From JBDREF01 sp043820045 (GTDB lineage Bacteria; Planctomycetota; Phycisphaerae; Sedimentisphaerales; Anaerobacaceae), in the NCBI GenBank assembly GCA_043820045.1, contig JBDREF010000123.1, forward strand, positions 1 through 16,157: a stretch of 16,157 nt of DNA, read 5' to 3'. Of this stretch, positions 1 through 6,663 are shown in pieces; within the stretch, counting starts at the first letter, position 1; each line of letters opens with the position of its first letter. The notes beneath the pieces are model-generated. The model saw only the letters and a list, made by a program, of their open reading frames with translations. It was not told the origin of the DNA and searched no databases. Both the position numbers and the translations under genes were made by a program.

Positions 1-819
1 CTGAGCCAAAACCTCTCGGTTCGGCCCGGGCTCAATCCTGGCGACCTCTTCCTGGGCACGTTTCATCGTGTCCTGGGCCATTTGCAGTTCCGCCTGCGTC
101 TTCAGGAGTGTGTCGTTCACTGTCTTGAAGTTATTCTCCGCCTGCTCCAACCGGCTCTGGAGCGTCTGGACCTGTTGAGCCGTCGTTTGTCGCAGCAGCG
201 TTTGAAGATTGACATAGTCCTGCTTTGCGGCCTCTACCTGCTTTTGCAACTCCGCTTTCTCCGCCAACGCTTTCTGACGTGTATCTGCGTTGGCCTTGTT
301 CACGTTATCCAGCTCCGTTTGCAGGTCAGCAAGCTGCTGCCGGGCGGCGAGTTCTGCTTTGTCGGCACTCTCTACTTTGGCCGTCAGCGCCGTGATGACA
401 GGGACAAGTCCGACCGTGTTCGGATTCGCCGCGTTCGGGTCTCCAAGGTCGATGTGCGCACCGGCCGATTTCACCGCTGCTGCAACCTTTGCATTGACGT
501 TGTTGATTTTTACCTCGGCCGAAGTTGACTCAGGCACTCCGCCAACGACCATGGACACCGTATGGTCAAGGTAGCCAACCACAGTGCCCAGCCAGCTCTT
601 TTGGCTCGTTTTTGTTCCGATTGTGGTGCCGGTCGCCTGCCGTTCTCTATCGCTGGCAAGATCGTTAATTTCCCGCTGGGTGTCTTCCAGTCTTGCCCTG
701 TGCTCCTCGGCTTTGACATAAAAAATAACCGCTACTGTAGTCGCGGCGATAAAAAGCCCCACAAAGGTTATTAGAGTGTAGAGCATGGCATTGCTCTGCT
801 TTCTCCTGCGTGCCGGCAT
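1..819 (-). CDS. Membrane-anchored coiled-coil protein, C-terminus cut by window edge
   Basis: I do not recognise a named family. The frame is open for all 273 codons from the ATG at 819 to the window edge, so the C-terminus is missing. The first residues are basic (MPARRRK), followed by one hydrophobic segment at about residues 12-35, which suggests a cytoplasmic N-terminus and one membrane anchor. A charged stretch (about 36-62) and a mixed segment (about 63-140) follow. From about residue 145 to the edge the sequence is rich in Ala, Glu, Gln, Lys and Leu with heptad-like spacing, typical of a long coiled coil. A GAGGAG ribosome binding site lies about 8 bases before the ATG, and a well-formed promoter lies about 60-85 bases upstream. 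It is transcribed alone. A structural or scaffold role in the envelope is possible but not shown. Confident as a gene, unknown in function. Confidence 0.85.
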   Translation of the reverse strand, partial: MPARRRKQSNAMLYTLITFVGLFIAATTVAVIFYVKAEEHRARLEDTQREINDLASDRERQATGTTIGTKTSQKSWLGTVVGYLDHTVSMVVGGVPESTSAEVKINNVNAKVAAAVKSAGAHIDLGDPNAANPNTVGLVPVITALTAKVESADKAELAARQQLADLQTELDNVNKANADTRQKALAEKAELQKQVEAAKQDYVNLQTLLRQTTAQQVQTLQSRLEQAENNFKTVNDTLLKTQAELQMAQDTMKRAQEEVARIEPGPNREVLAQ

Positions 820-876
820 AATAAAGACTCCTCAGAAATATAGAAAAATCACCCTTAAAAGCTTGCTTGACATCAT

Positions 877-905
877 ATTATCTCAATAAAATGCCCACAA
901 GTCAA
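877..905 (-). promoter_or_regulatory. Sigma70-type promoter for the coiled-coil gene
   Basis: On the minus strand a -35 box TTGACT (900-905) is separated by exactly 17 bases from a -10 box GATAAT (877-882). Each matches the consensus at five of six positions. Transcription would start near 870, giving a leader of about 50 bases before the ATG at 819. The stretch is clearly A+T rich compared with flanking coding sequence. Confidence 0.6.
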
Positions 906-933
906 CAAAAAAAGCCAGCGAGGAGGCGTTTTT

Positions 934-949
934 GCGGCGGACCCGCCGC
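934..949. repeat. Perfect GC-rich palindrome between two minus-strand genes
   Basis: GCGGCGG and CCGCCGC are separated by two bases, giving a 6-7 bp hairpin in either strand. On the minus strand it lies about 50 bases after the HAD gene stop and is followed by five A residues, then some 20 bases later by a run of seven T (908-914 on the plus strand is all A). It could contribute to termination of the HAD transcript, but hairpin and T-run are too far apart for a textbook intrinsic terminator. The rest of 820-1000 holds the promoter of the coiled-coil gene and no gene I can support. Confidence 0.4.
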
Positions 950-1000
950 CGGGTGATTCCGGCACCGGTCCCGGGCGCGGCGAGCGGCAAAAATCGGCTC

Positions 1001-1684
1001 TCAAACAGCCTTCAAAAGGGGCGGCAATTGCCCTATTTGGTGTATTATATGTTGTGCGGCGGCGTCGGATTCTTCACTACCCGATGTGTGCAGGCGGGCG
1101 GGACGGACCAACTGGACGGTCATAAACCGCAGCTTATTCGGGGCGATAAAATCCTTTTTTCCGTTATCGGCGACGTAAACCATGTTTTCCGGCCTGGCGC
1201 CGAGGGTCTCGGTCAGCTTCTCGAAGCCGGCCGGCGACGGCTTCCAGCATTCTCTGCCGAGCAACTCAGTATAGACAATGCTCTTGAAATATTCTTCGAT
1301 CCCCAGTGCCTGTACCTTCAATTGCTGGCCGGGCAGAAAGCCGTCCGTCAGCAGGGCCAGGGTGTACCTTGCCTTCAGCTCGCACAGGACTTTCCGGCTG
1401 TCCTCCGGCAGTTTTATCCTCGGAACGTGGTTGCGGTACACGTTCACCAGTTCCCGAATCCTGTCTTCATCATAAGACACCTCAAGCTCATCGAGTGCCC
1501 CGTTGAAAGTCATCGTACGGTTGCCGATCTTGAACTGGCCCCACAGCGCGGCAAAAATCCTATCGGCAGGGGGCATTTTGGGTTGGCCGGCAAGGTACTC
1601 GGCTACGGCGGCAAAGCCGCTCTTGCAGTACTGGATCTCATCGTAGAGCGTGTCGTCCAGGTCAAAAACGACTGTCGTTATCAT
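1001..1684 (-). CDS. HAD-superfamily hydrolase (phosphatase-like)
   Basis: A soluble 227-residue haloacid dehalogenase-fold hydrolase, probably a small-molecule phosphatase. All four catalytic motifs are visible: motif I DLDDTLYDE with nucleophile Asp8 and acid/base Asp10; motif II at LLTDG with Thr113; motif III Lys148 in CWKPSP; motif IV ADNGKKD with Asp173 and Asp178. The insert between motifs I and II looks helical, as in subfamily IA enzymes (phosphoglycolate phosphatase, YjjG-type nucleotidase). A GGGAGAAG ribosome binding site stands just before the ATG at 1684. The gene is divergent from the UbiA-type gene at 1889, with about 200 bases between the starts. Its substrate cannot be read from sequence; pairing with the phosphoribosyltransferase raises the possibility of a polyprenyl-phosphoribose 5-phosphate phosphatase, which is speculation. 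Confidence 0.9.
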   Translation of the reverse strand: MITTVVFDLDDTLYDEIQYCKSGFAAVAEYLAGQPKMPPADRIFAALWGQFKIGNRTMTFNGALDELEVSYDEDRIRELVNVYRNHVPRIKLPEDSRKVLCELKARYTLALLTDGFLPGQQLKVQALGIEEYFKSIVYTELLGRECWKPSPAGFEKLTETLGARPENMVYVADNGKKDFIAPNKLRFMTVQLVRPARLHTSGSEESDAAAQHIIHQIGQLPPLLKAV

Positions 1685-1795
1685 AACTTCTCCCGGCCAC
1701 CGGCGTCACCTAACAAGCAAAATACGCGCGATACACTGTGCATCGTGCGCCTGTTTAGGATATAATCTTACGCATTATCGGCTCGAATGTCGATA

Positions 1796-1824
1796 TTTTC
1801 AATAATGTGGTCGTGCTTGATAAT
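1796..1824 (+). promoter_or_regulatory. Possible promoter for the UbiA-type gene
   Basis: TTTTCA (1796-1801, four of six matches to the -35 consensus) is followed after 17 bases by GATAAT (1819-1824, five of six). Transcription would begin near 1831 with a leader of about 58 bases. A perfect TATAAT at 1761-1766 also exists but lacks a convincing -35. The 1685-1888 gap is otherwise empty of genes and must hold the control regions of two divergent genes. Confidence 0.3.
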
Positions 1825-1888
1825 CGTGCTGCAATTTCGGCCGAAGTAACAAGCCGGACACAAACGAATCAAATAGAAAGGCAGCGGC

Positions 1889-2779
1889 ATGAAATTCGTG
1901 CAGATTATGCGTCTGCGAGACTGGATAAAGAACATATTCGTTCTCGCAGCGCTTGTTTTCGGACAACAGCTTGCCGTCCCGTCGGCAGTGGGCAGGGCGG
2001 TCGCAGCTTTTTTCTGCTTCTGCCTGGCGGCCTCGGCCGTATATATCTTCAACGATATAATTGACCGCGAGACCGACCGCCTCCATCCCGATAAATGCAA
2101 GAGACCCATCGCGGCAGGGGCTGTAAGTATCGGCCCGGCCATTGTAATTCTTGTCGTATGCGCAGTGGCGGCACTTGTCGGAGCGGTCCTGCTGGCCGTG
2201 GATTTCGCCGTTGTTATCTTTGTGTATATCGTGCTGATGATCTTCTATTCGCTGCTGTTCAAAGAAATGATGATCCTGGACTGCGTGGTTATTTCGATCG
2301 GCTTTTGCCTGCGGGCCATCGCCGGGGCGGTCGTGGTGGGAGTGTCGATATCCTCGTGGCTGCTCATCTGCACCTTTGCACTGTGCTTGTTTGTAGCTTT
2401 CAGCAAGCGCCGCAGCGAAATAGCGCAGCTTCGCGAGGACAGCGAGTCGTTTCGAAAGACTTTGGCCGGCTACACACCCGAGTTGCTGGCCCACATGCTC
2501 AACGTGACCAGCGGCCTTGCAATCGTGTGCTTTTTGCTGTATGCTACGGACGAAATGACCGTAGCCAGGTTCGGCACGGTCAACCTGGTCTATACGACGC
2601 CGCTGGTTTTGTACTGCGTTTTCCGTTTCAGTGCGCTGATACAAAAAGGCAAATTCCCGGGCCCAGTTGAGCTTATACTCGCTGATCTGCCGTTTCAGAT
2701 CGGCTTTGTGCTTTGGGCCTTGTTGTGTATCTTTATAATTTATGCCGAGAGCTTCGGTATCGGTCGCGGCAGCCTTTGA
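1889..2779 (+). CDS. UbiA-family prenyltransferase, polyprenyl-phosphate phosphoribosyltransferase type
   Basis: A 296-residue polytopic membrane enzyme with about nine hydrophobic segments. The first Asp-rich motif is N55-D56-xx-D59-xxx-D63-R-x-H66-P-x-K69-xx-R72-P, which binds Mg2+ and the diphosphate substrate. The HP.K..RPIA extension is the signature of the branch that includes mycobacterial Rv3806c, which moves 5-phosphoribose from PRPP to decaprenyl phosphate. The second motif (SKRRSEIAQL, about residues 172-181) and the following FRKTL..Y..ELL stretch also fit that branch. Outside actinobacteria these enzymes occur widely and the exact polyprenyl and sugar products are usually untested. 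The start follows a modest AAAGG site; the N-terminus (RLRDWIKN) aligns with the usual family start. The pseudouridine synthase gene follows 45 bases downstream. Confidence 0.88.
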   Translation: MKFVQIMRLRDWIKNIFVLAALVFGQQLAVPSAVGRAVAAFFCFCLAASAVYIFNDIIDRETDRLHPDKCKRPIAAGAVSIGPAIVILVVCAVAALVGAVLLAVDFAVVIFVYIVLMIFYSLLFKEMMILDCVVISIGFCLRAIAGAVVVGVSISSWLLICTFALCLFVAFSKRRSEIAQLREDSESFRKTLAGYTPELLAHMLNVTSGLAIVCFLLYATDEMTVARFGTVNLVYTTPLVLYCVFRFSALIQKGKFPGPVELILADLPFQIGFVLWALLCIFIIYAESFGIGRGSL

Positions 2780-2824
2780 GATTACCCCGGGCTGTAGCCG
2801 TTGAGATTCCGGGCGGAGGATTCT

Positions 2825-3544
2825 ATGAGCGAACAAAGATTACAAAAAGTTTTGGCCGCCGGCGGCATTGACTCGCGCAGAAAATGCGAAGAGTTGATAC
2901 TCGAAGGCGCAGTGCGGGTTAACGGCAAGGTCGTGGACGAGCTGCCGGCTTTTGTTGACCCGGAAAAAGACGTCATAACCGTAGACGGCAAAAAGATTCA
3001 CGCCGCACAGAAGGTCTATTTTCTTTTGAATAAGCCCAAGGGCGTGATTTGCACCAACAGCGACCCGCAGGGCAGGAAGAAGGCGATAGACCTCATCCGC
3101 AGCCCGCAGCGCATCTTCTGTGTCGGCAGGCTCGACGCCGATACGACAGGTTTGATAGTCCTCACGAACGACAGCGAGCTGTCGAACAGGCTGGCGCATC
3201 CGAGGTACGAATTGCCGAAGACCTATGTCGTGACGATCAAGGGCCGAATCGAGGGCGAGCAGGTGGAAAAGTTGAAAAAAGGAATCTGGCTGGCCGAAGG
3301 CAAGACCGGCAGGGCGTCGGTCAAGATAGTCAGGCGGGGACACAAGGAATCGTCGATTGAAGTAATGATTCGGCAGGGCCTCAACCGCCAGGTTCGCAGA
3401 ATGCTCGCGAGGGTCGGCCTGTCGGTCAAGTCGCTGACAAGGACCCGTATCGGCAAACTCGAGATACGAGGGCTCGGGGTCGGCAGGTTCCGGCCGCTGA
3501 CGAAACCTGAAGTGGCTTACCTGAAGAAGGTTACCGCCGACTGA
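2825..3544 (+). CDS. 23S/16S rRNA pseudouridine synthase, RsuA/RluB family
   Basis: A 239-residue cytoplasmic rRNA-modifying enzyme that isomerises a specific uridine to pseudouridine. An N-terminal S4 RNA-binding domain (about residues 3-47, RLQKVLAAGGIDSRRKCEEL) precedes the catalytic domain. The catalytic aspartate is Asp104 in GRLDADTTGL. The conserved KPKG motif (70-73) and the C-terminal GLNRQVRRML motif (about 189-198) are present. I chose the ATG at 2825 because GGAGGA lies four bases upstream and the family starts with an S4 helix here; an in-frame TTG at 2801 would only add eight unconserved residues. Length and S4 domain favour RluB (23S U2605 type) over RluE, but RsuA (16S U516) cannot be excluded, so I give no symbol. 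Confidence 0.92.
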   Translation: MSEQRLQKVLAAGGIDSRRKCEELILEGAVRVNGKVVDELPAFVDPEKDVITVDGKKIHAAQKVYFLLNKPKGVICTNSDPQGRKKAIDLIRSPQRIFCVGRLDADTTGLIVLTNDSELSNRLAHPRYELPKTYVVTIKGRIEGEQVEKLKKGIWLAEGKTGRASVKIVRRGHKESSIEVMIRQGLNRQVRRMLARVGLSVKSLTRTRIGKLEIRGLGVGRFRPLTKPEVAYLKKVTAD

Positions 3545-3588
3545 CCGGCAGGCAAGAGCCGACGGACTGTCAATTCTGCCTTTGAAGA

Positions 3589-5922
3589 ATGGCTCTTGCC
3601 GAGTACAATGCTGCTGAAGGTCCTGGATCAATGAGTGCAAAACGTCGGCCAAAAAAGAAGAAATCGAGGTCACAAGCCAACAAGAGTCTCCAACGTCCGG
3701 AAGAACGTGCGCAACCGCCCGCAGACGAGGGGACGGGGCCATCTGTCTCAGGAGGGGACAAGAAACAAGGGGACAAAGAGCGGATGCCGCCCCAATCGAT
3801 AAGCGGCCGGCGTCTGTGGCTGTTTCGTTTTGCCGCTCTTACCGTCGTTCCGATCCTGCTGCTGTTGTTGGCGGAGTTGTCTCTGCGTATGGTCGGTTAC
3901 GGCTTTCCCACCGCCGCAATTGTCAAGTACCGCCCGGACGGCAAAGATTCTTACTGCGACAACGTCAAATTCGGCTGGCGTTTTTTCCCGAGGAACATTG
4001 CCCGCCATTGCGAGCCGTTCATCTTCCCCGCCGACAAGCCGCCCGATACTTATCGAATTTTCGTATTAGGCGCTTCGGCTGCAAGAGGCGAGCCGGATCC
4101 GGCGTTTTCTTTCGGGCGGGTCCTCCAGCCCATGTTGCAGGCCAGGTACCCGGCGGCAAAATTCGAACTTATCAACACCGCGATAGTCGCCATAAATTCC
4201 CACGTGGTCCTGGAGATAATAAAAGACTGCGCGCGGTGTGATCCGGACCTGTTCATCGTGTATCTCGGCAACAACGAGGTGACCGGGCCGTACGGCGCCG
4301 GGACCGTATATACCCTGCCTTCGGCCAATTTGCCCCTCATCCGGCTCGGCATCGCTCTTAAGACTACCAGGCTCGGGCAGTTGCTGTCGCGCCTCGTCGA
4401 ATCGGCAGGGGCAGGGAAAAACCTTCCCAAGGTCTGGCGAGGGTTGGGGATGTTTCTCGATCACCAGGTGCGGGCCGACTCCCCTGATCTGGAAGCTGTT
4501 TACAGGAATTTCCAGAGAAACCTCGAAGATATAAGCCGGGTTGCAGGCAAGAGCGGAGCGAAGATAATCTTCTGCACGGTCGGCGGCAATTTGAAAGACA
4601 GCCCCCCGTTTGCGTCTCTTCACCGGCCGGACTTGACCGAGATGCAGAGCAAAGAGTGGGACGAGATATACCGGCAGGGCGTAGAACACGAATCGGCGGG
4701 CGAATATACCGAGGCTATGGAAAGCTATCTGGCCGCCGCCCGGATTGACGACAGTTACGCCGATTTGCAGTTTCGATTAGGCCGCTGTTACTGGGCCGAA
4801 GGCCAATACGACCAGGCCAGGGACCGGTATGTAAAAGCACGTGAGCTGGACACGCTTCGATTCCGTGCCGACACGCGGATCAACAGTATCATTCGTGACG
4901 TAGCCGGCGACAAGACGGCCAAGGGTATTTACCTGACGGACACAGCCGGGGTCCTCGAAAAGAACAGCCCCCATGAAACGCCCGGGCAAGAGCTGTTTTA
5001 CGAGCACGTACATTTGAATTTCGCAGGCACCTATTTACTGGCTGAGACTATTTTCGAACAGGTACAAAGAATACTTCCGCCGCAGTGGTCAGCAAGCCAA
5101 CGGGCTGATGACCGTCCGACATTGACCCGGGCCGAATGTGCCGCACGCCTGGCCTTCACCGATTGGGACAGGTACGAAACCGCCAATCAAGTTCTCAGCG
5201 GGTTCATCAAGCAGCCGCCGTTCACGAACCAGCTCTACCAAAAGGAGCGTCTGAGTCAGATGGAGCAGGATCTCGAGGCGCTGAAGATTTACCTTGCTCC
5301 GGACGCCCTTGCCGGGGCCGCATCGGAGTATCGCCAGGCAATTGAGAAGACGCCGACCGACTGGCACCTGCATTGGAAATACGGCAAGCTATTGACCGAA
5401 GTCTTGAAAGACTATCCGGCGGCGGCACAGCAGTATCGCCTGGTGCAAAAGTATGTGCCGCATTCTCATTTGGGATACAGCGCAATGGGGGCCGTCGCAC
5501 TCGGACTCGGTGATTTCGATTCGGCAATCGAACAGTACGGCAAGGCAGTACGAATCAGGCCGACCAGCGGCGATGCACATTATCATATCGGATGGGCGCA
5601 TCAGATGCAGGGCAAAACCGACGAGGCCGTAAAGTATTACTCCCAAGCCATGCGACTGGAGCCGGATTACGTGCCTACATACAATAATCTGGCCGAAATA
5701 TTGTATCGGCAGGGCAAGGCCGATGAGGCGATTGAAATCTGTCGCAAGGGACTGATATTCTCGCCCGACAGCTCGATCCTGCACGGCAATCTGGGCACTC
5801 TTTTGAACGTGCAGGGACAAAGGGACGAAGCAATCAAGGAGCTTCGTACCGCCCTGGAGCTTGACCCTGATTCAGCCAAGATACGCAAAATGCTCGAAGC
5901 CGCATTGAACAAGCCTGACTAA
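3589..5922 (+). CDS. Membrane-anchored SGNH/GDSL-type hydrolase with TPR repeats
   Basis: A 777-residue protein (763 if the in-frame ATG at 3631 is used; neither start has a strong ribosome binding site). A very basic N-terminus precedes one membrane segment (about residues 76-97), so the bulk should lie outside the cytoplasmic membrane. An SGNH fold begins at YRIFVLGASAARG (156-167; candidate nucleophile Ser163). The block III equivalent is YLGNNE (225-230), with Asn228 or Asn229 as the oxyanion candidate. A strand at about 325-340 fits the fold, and the block V equivalent is EHVHLNFAG (472-480) with His475. The usual DxxH aspartate is Glu472 here. One or two TPR units (about 356-423) are inserted between blocks III and V, and a longer TPR array fills about 585-771. 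It probably acts on acyl esters or as a transferase on an envelope polymer; the substrate is unknown. It converges on the carbamoyltransferase operon. Confidence 0.85.
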   Translation: MALAEYNAAEGPGSMSAKRRPKKKKSRSQANKSLQRPEERAQPPADEGTGPSVSGGDKKQGDKERMPPQSISGRRLWLFRFAALTVVPILLLLLAELSLRMVGYGFPTAAIVKYRPDGKDSYCDNVKFGWRFFPRNIARHCEPFIFPADKPPDTYRIFVLGASAARGEPDPAFSFGRVLQPMLQARYPAAKFELINTAIVAINSHVVLEIIKDCARCDPDLFIVYLGNNEVTGPYGAGTVYTLPSANLPLIRLGIALKTTRLGQLLSRLVESAGAGKNLPKVWRGLGMFLDHQVRADSPDLEAVYRNFQRNLEDISRVAGKSGAKIIFCTVGGNLKDSPPFASLHRPDLTEMQSKEWDEIYRQGVEHESAGEYTEAMESYLAAARIDDSYADLQFRLGRCYWAEGQYDQARDRYVKARELDTLRFRADTRINSIIRDVAGDKTAKGIYLTDTAGVLEKNSPHETPGQELFYEHVHLNFAGTYLLAETIFEQVQRILPPQWSASQRADDRPTLTRAECAARLAFTDWDRYETANQVLSGFIKQPPFTNQLYQKERLSQMEQDLEALKIYLAPDALAGAASEYRQAIEKTPTDWHLHWKYGKLLTEVLKDYPAAAQQYRLVQKYVPHSHLGYSAMGAVALGLGDFDSAIEQYGKAVRIRPTSGDAHYHIGWAHQMQGKTDEAVKYYSQAMRLEPDYVPTYNNLAEILYRQGKADEAIEICRKGLIFSPDSSILHGNLGTLLNVQGQRDEAIKELRTALELDPDSAKIRKMLEAALNKPD

Positions 5923-5958
5923 ATCAAGCCCGACTGTTCGCGGTCCGGCGCGGAAACT

Positions 5959-6195
5959 CTAAAAGAGCGGATAGATAAACGGCGCTATCGCCGTACCGCC
6001 GAGAAACACAACCAGGCACAACAGCAGCAATATTATGAGTATGGGCAGAAGCCACCACTTCTTGTTGTGCTTCAGGAAGAACCAGAACTCGGCGAGCAGA
6101 GAGGTTCGCTTCTGCCGGGCAAGCTCATCGAACTTCTCCGTCTTCTTCGGAGACGATCCCGAACCGTTTTGTTTCTGTTGAGAATTTTGAGACAT
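5959..6195 (-). CDS. DUF5989 / SxtK-like small membrane protein
   Basis: A 78-residue protein with a polar N-terminus (about 1-30), the motif EFWFFL...KKWWLLP (36-51), one strongly hydrophobic helix (47-68) and the ending APFIYPLF. This is the pattern of the DUF5989 family, whose members, including SxtK of saxitoxin clusters, travel with NodU/SxtI-type carbamoyltransferases. Function is unknown; association with the carbamoyltransferase is inferred from conserved neighbourhood. The reading frame stays open back to 6318, but that would overlap the upstream gene by about 100 bases. The ATG at 6195 has GGAGA six bases upstream, and an ATG two codons earlier (6201) is too close to that site. It is the last gene of the three-gene operon, 19 bases after its neighbour and only about 36 bases from the end of the convergent SGNH/TPR gene. 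Confidence 0.85.
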   Translation of the reverse strand: MSQNSQQKQNGSGSSPKKTEKFDELARQKRTSLLAEFWFFLKHNKKWWLLPILIILLLLCLVVFLGGTAIAPFIYPLF

Positions 6196-6214
6196 TCCCA
6201 TTCTCCATTTATTC

Positions 6215-6634
6215 TCAGAACTGCCGGAAATAGCGTTCGAGCTTATCTGGCGGCTTTCGTGCGACCCAGTAACTTTCGGCAGTCGAATCGAATTTGCGGC
6301 AGAGCGTATCACGGCCAATCAAACGAAACAGCAGTCCAAGCGGCGTGAGCAGCAGAAAGTAAAATATCGCCAGCAAAATGAAGCTGACCGCCAGGCCTAT
6401 GGGCATCGTCACCGCCGTCAGGCCGACATAGATCACCCTGGTCAGCCCCGGATAGACAACGCCGCTCAAGAAGGTAACGCAGCCAAAGACAAAGATTATC
6501 AATGCCCATTGAATGCCCATGTCCTTCAATAGATAGAGCAACACGGCGATCACCGTCGATGCTATCAGTGCGGCTATGCCGAAATTGCGAAGCTCTTTAC
6601 GGCTGGGATGCCAGTTGATTTCCATCAGCGACAT
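6215..6634 (-). CDS. SxtJ-type integral membrane protein
   Basis: A 139-residue membrane protein with hydrophobic segments at about 17-36, 41-60 and 65-98 (the last long enough for one or two passes), then a polar tail ending WVARKPPDKLERYFRQF. The topology, the tail and its position between an SxtI-like carbamoyltransferase and a DUF5989 protein identify the SxtJ family. Its biochemical role is unknown; because it keeps company with O-carbamoyltransferases in unrelated bacteria, a role in anchoring the enzyme or handling its substrate or product is the usual guess. GAGGA lies about ten bases before the ATG at 6634; a second in-frame ATG at 6625 is possible. The gap to the upstream gene is 29 bases. 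Confidence 0.85.
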   Translation of the reverse strand: MSLMEINWHPSRKELRNFGIAALIASTVIAVLLYLLKDMGIQWALIIFVFGCVTFLSGVVYPGLTRVIYVGLTAVTMPIGLAVSFILLAIFYFLLLTPLGLLFRLIGRDTLCRKFDSTAESYWVARKPPDKLERYFRQF

Positions 6635-6663
6635 TGTCAGGCTTTCCTCATAATCTCGGCGAT

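Noticed and set aside
867..890. TTGACA with TAAAAT on the plus strand as a promoter
   Set aside because: The spacer is only 14 bases and no plus-strand gene follows; the minus-strand pair in the same region has perfect 17-base spacing and a gene downstream.
932..1765. 277-codon plus-strand open frame
   Set aside because: It lies opposite the HAD gene, whose four catalytic motifs are intact; the plus-strand translation has no recognisable domain.
1799..2836. 345-codon minus-strand open frame
   Set aside because: It is antisense to the UbiA-type gene; its His/Asp/Arg-rich composition is typical of a reverse-strand shadow of a membrane protein gene.
5923..5958. Terminator between the convergent SGNH/TPR and DUF5989 genes
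   Set aside because: Only very short arms (three to four bases) can be paired and no T-run follows on either strand.
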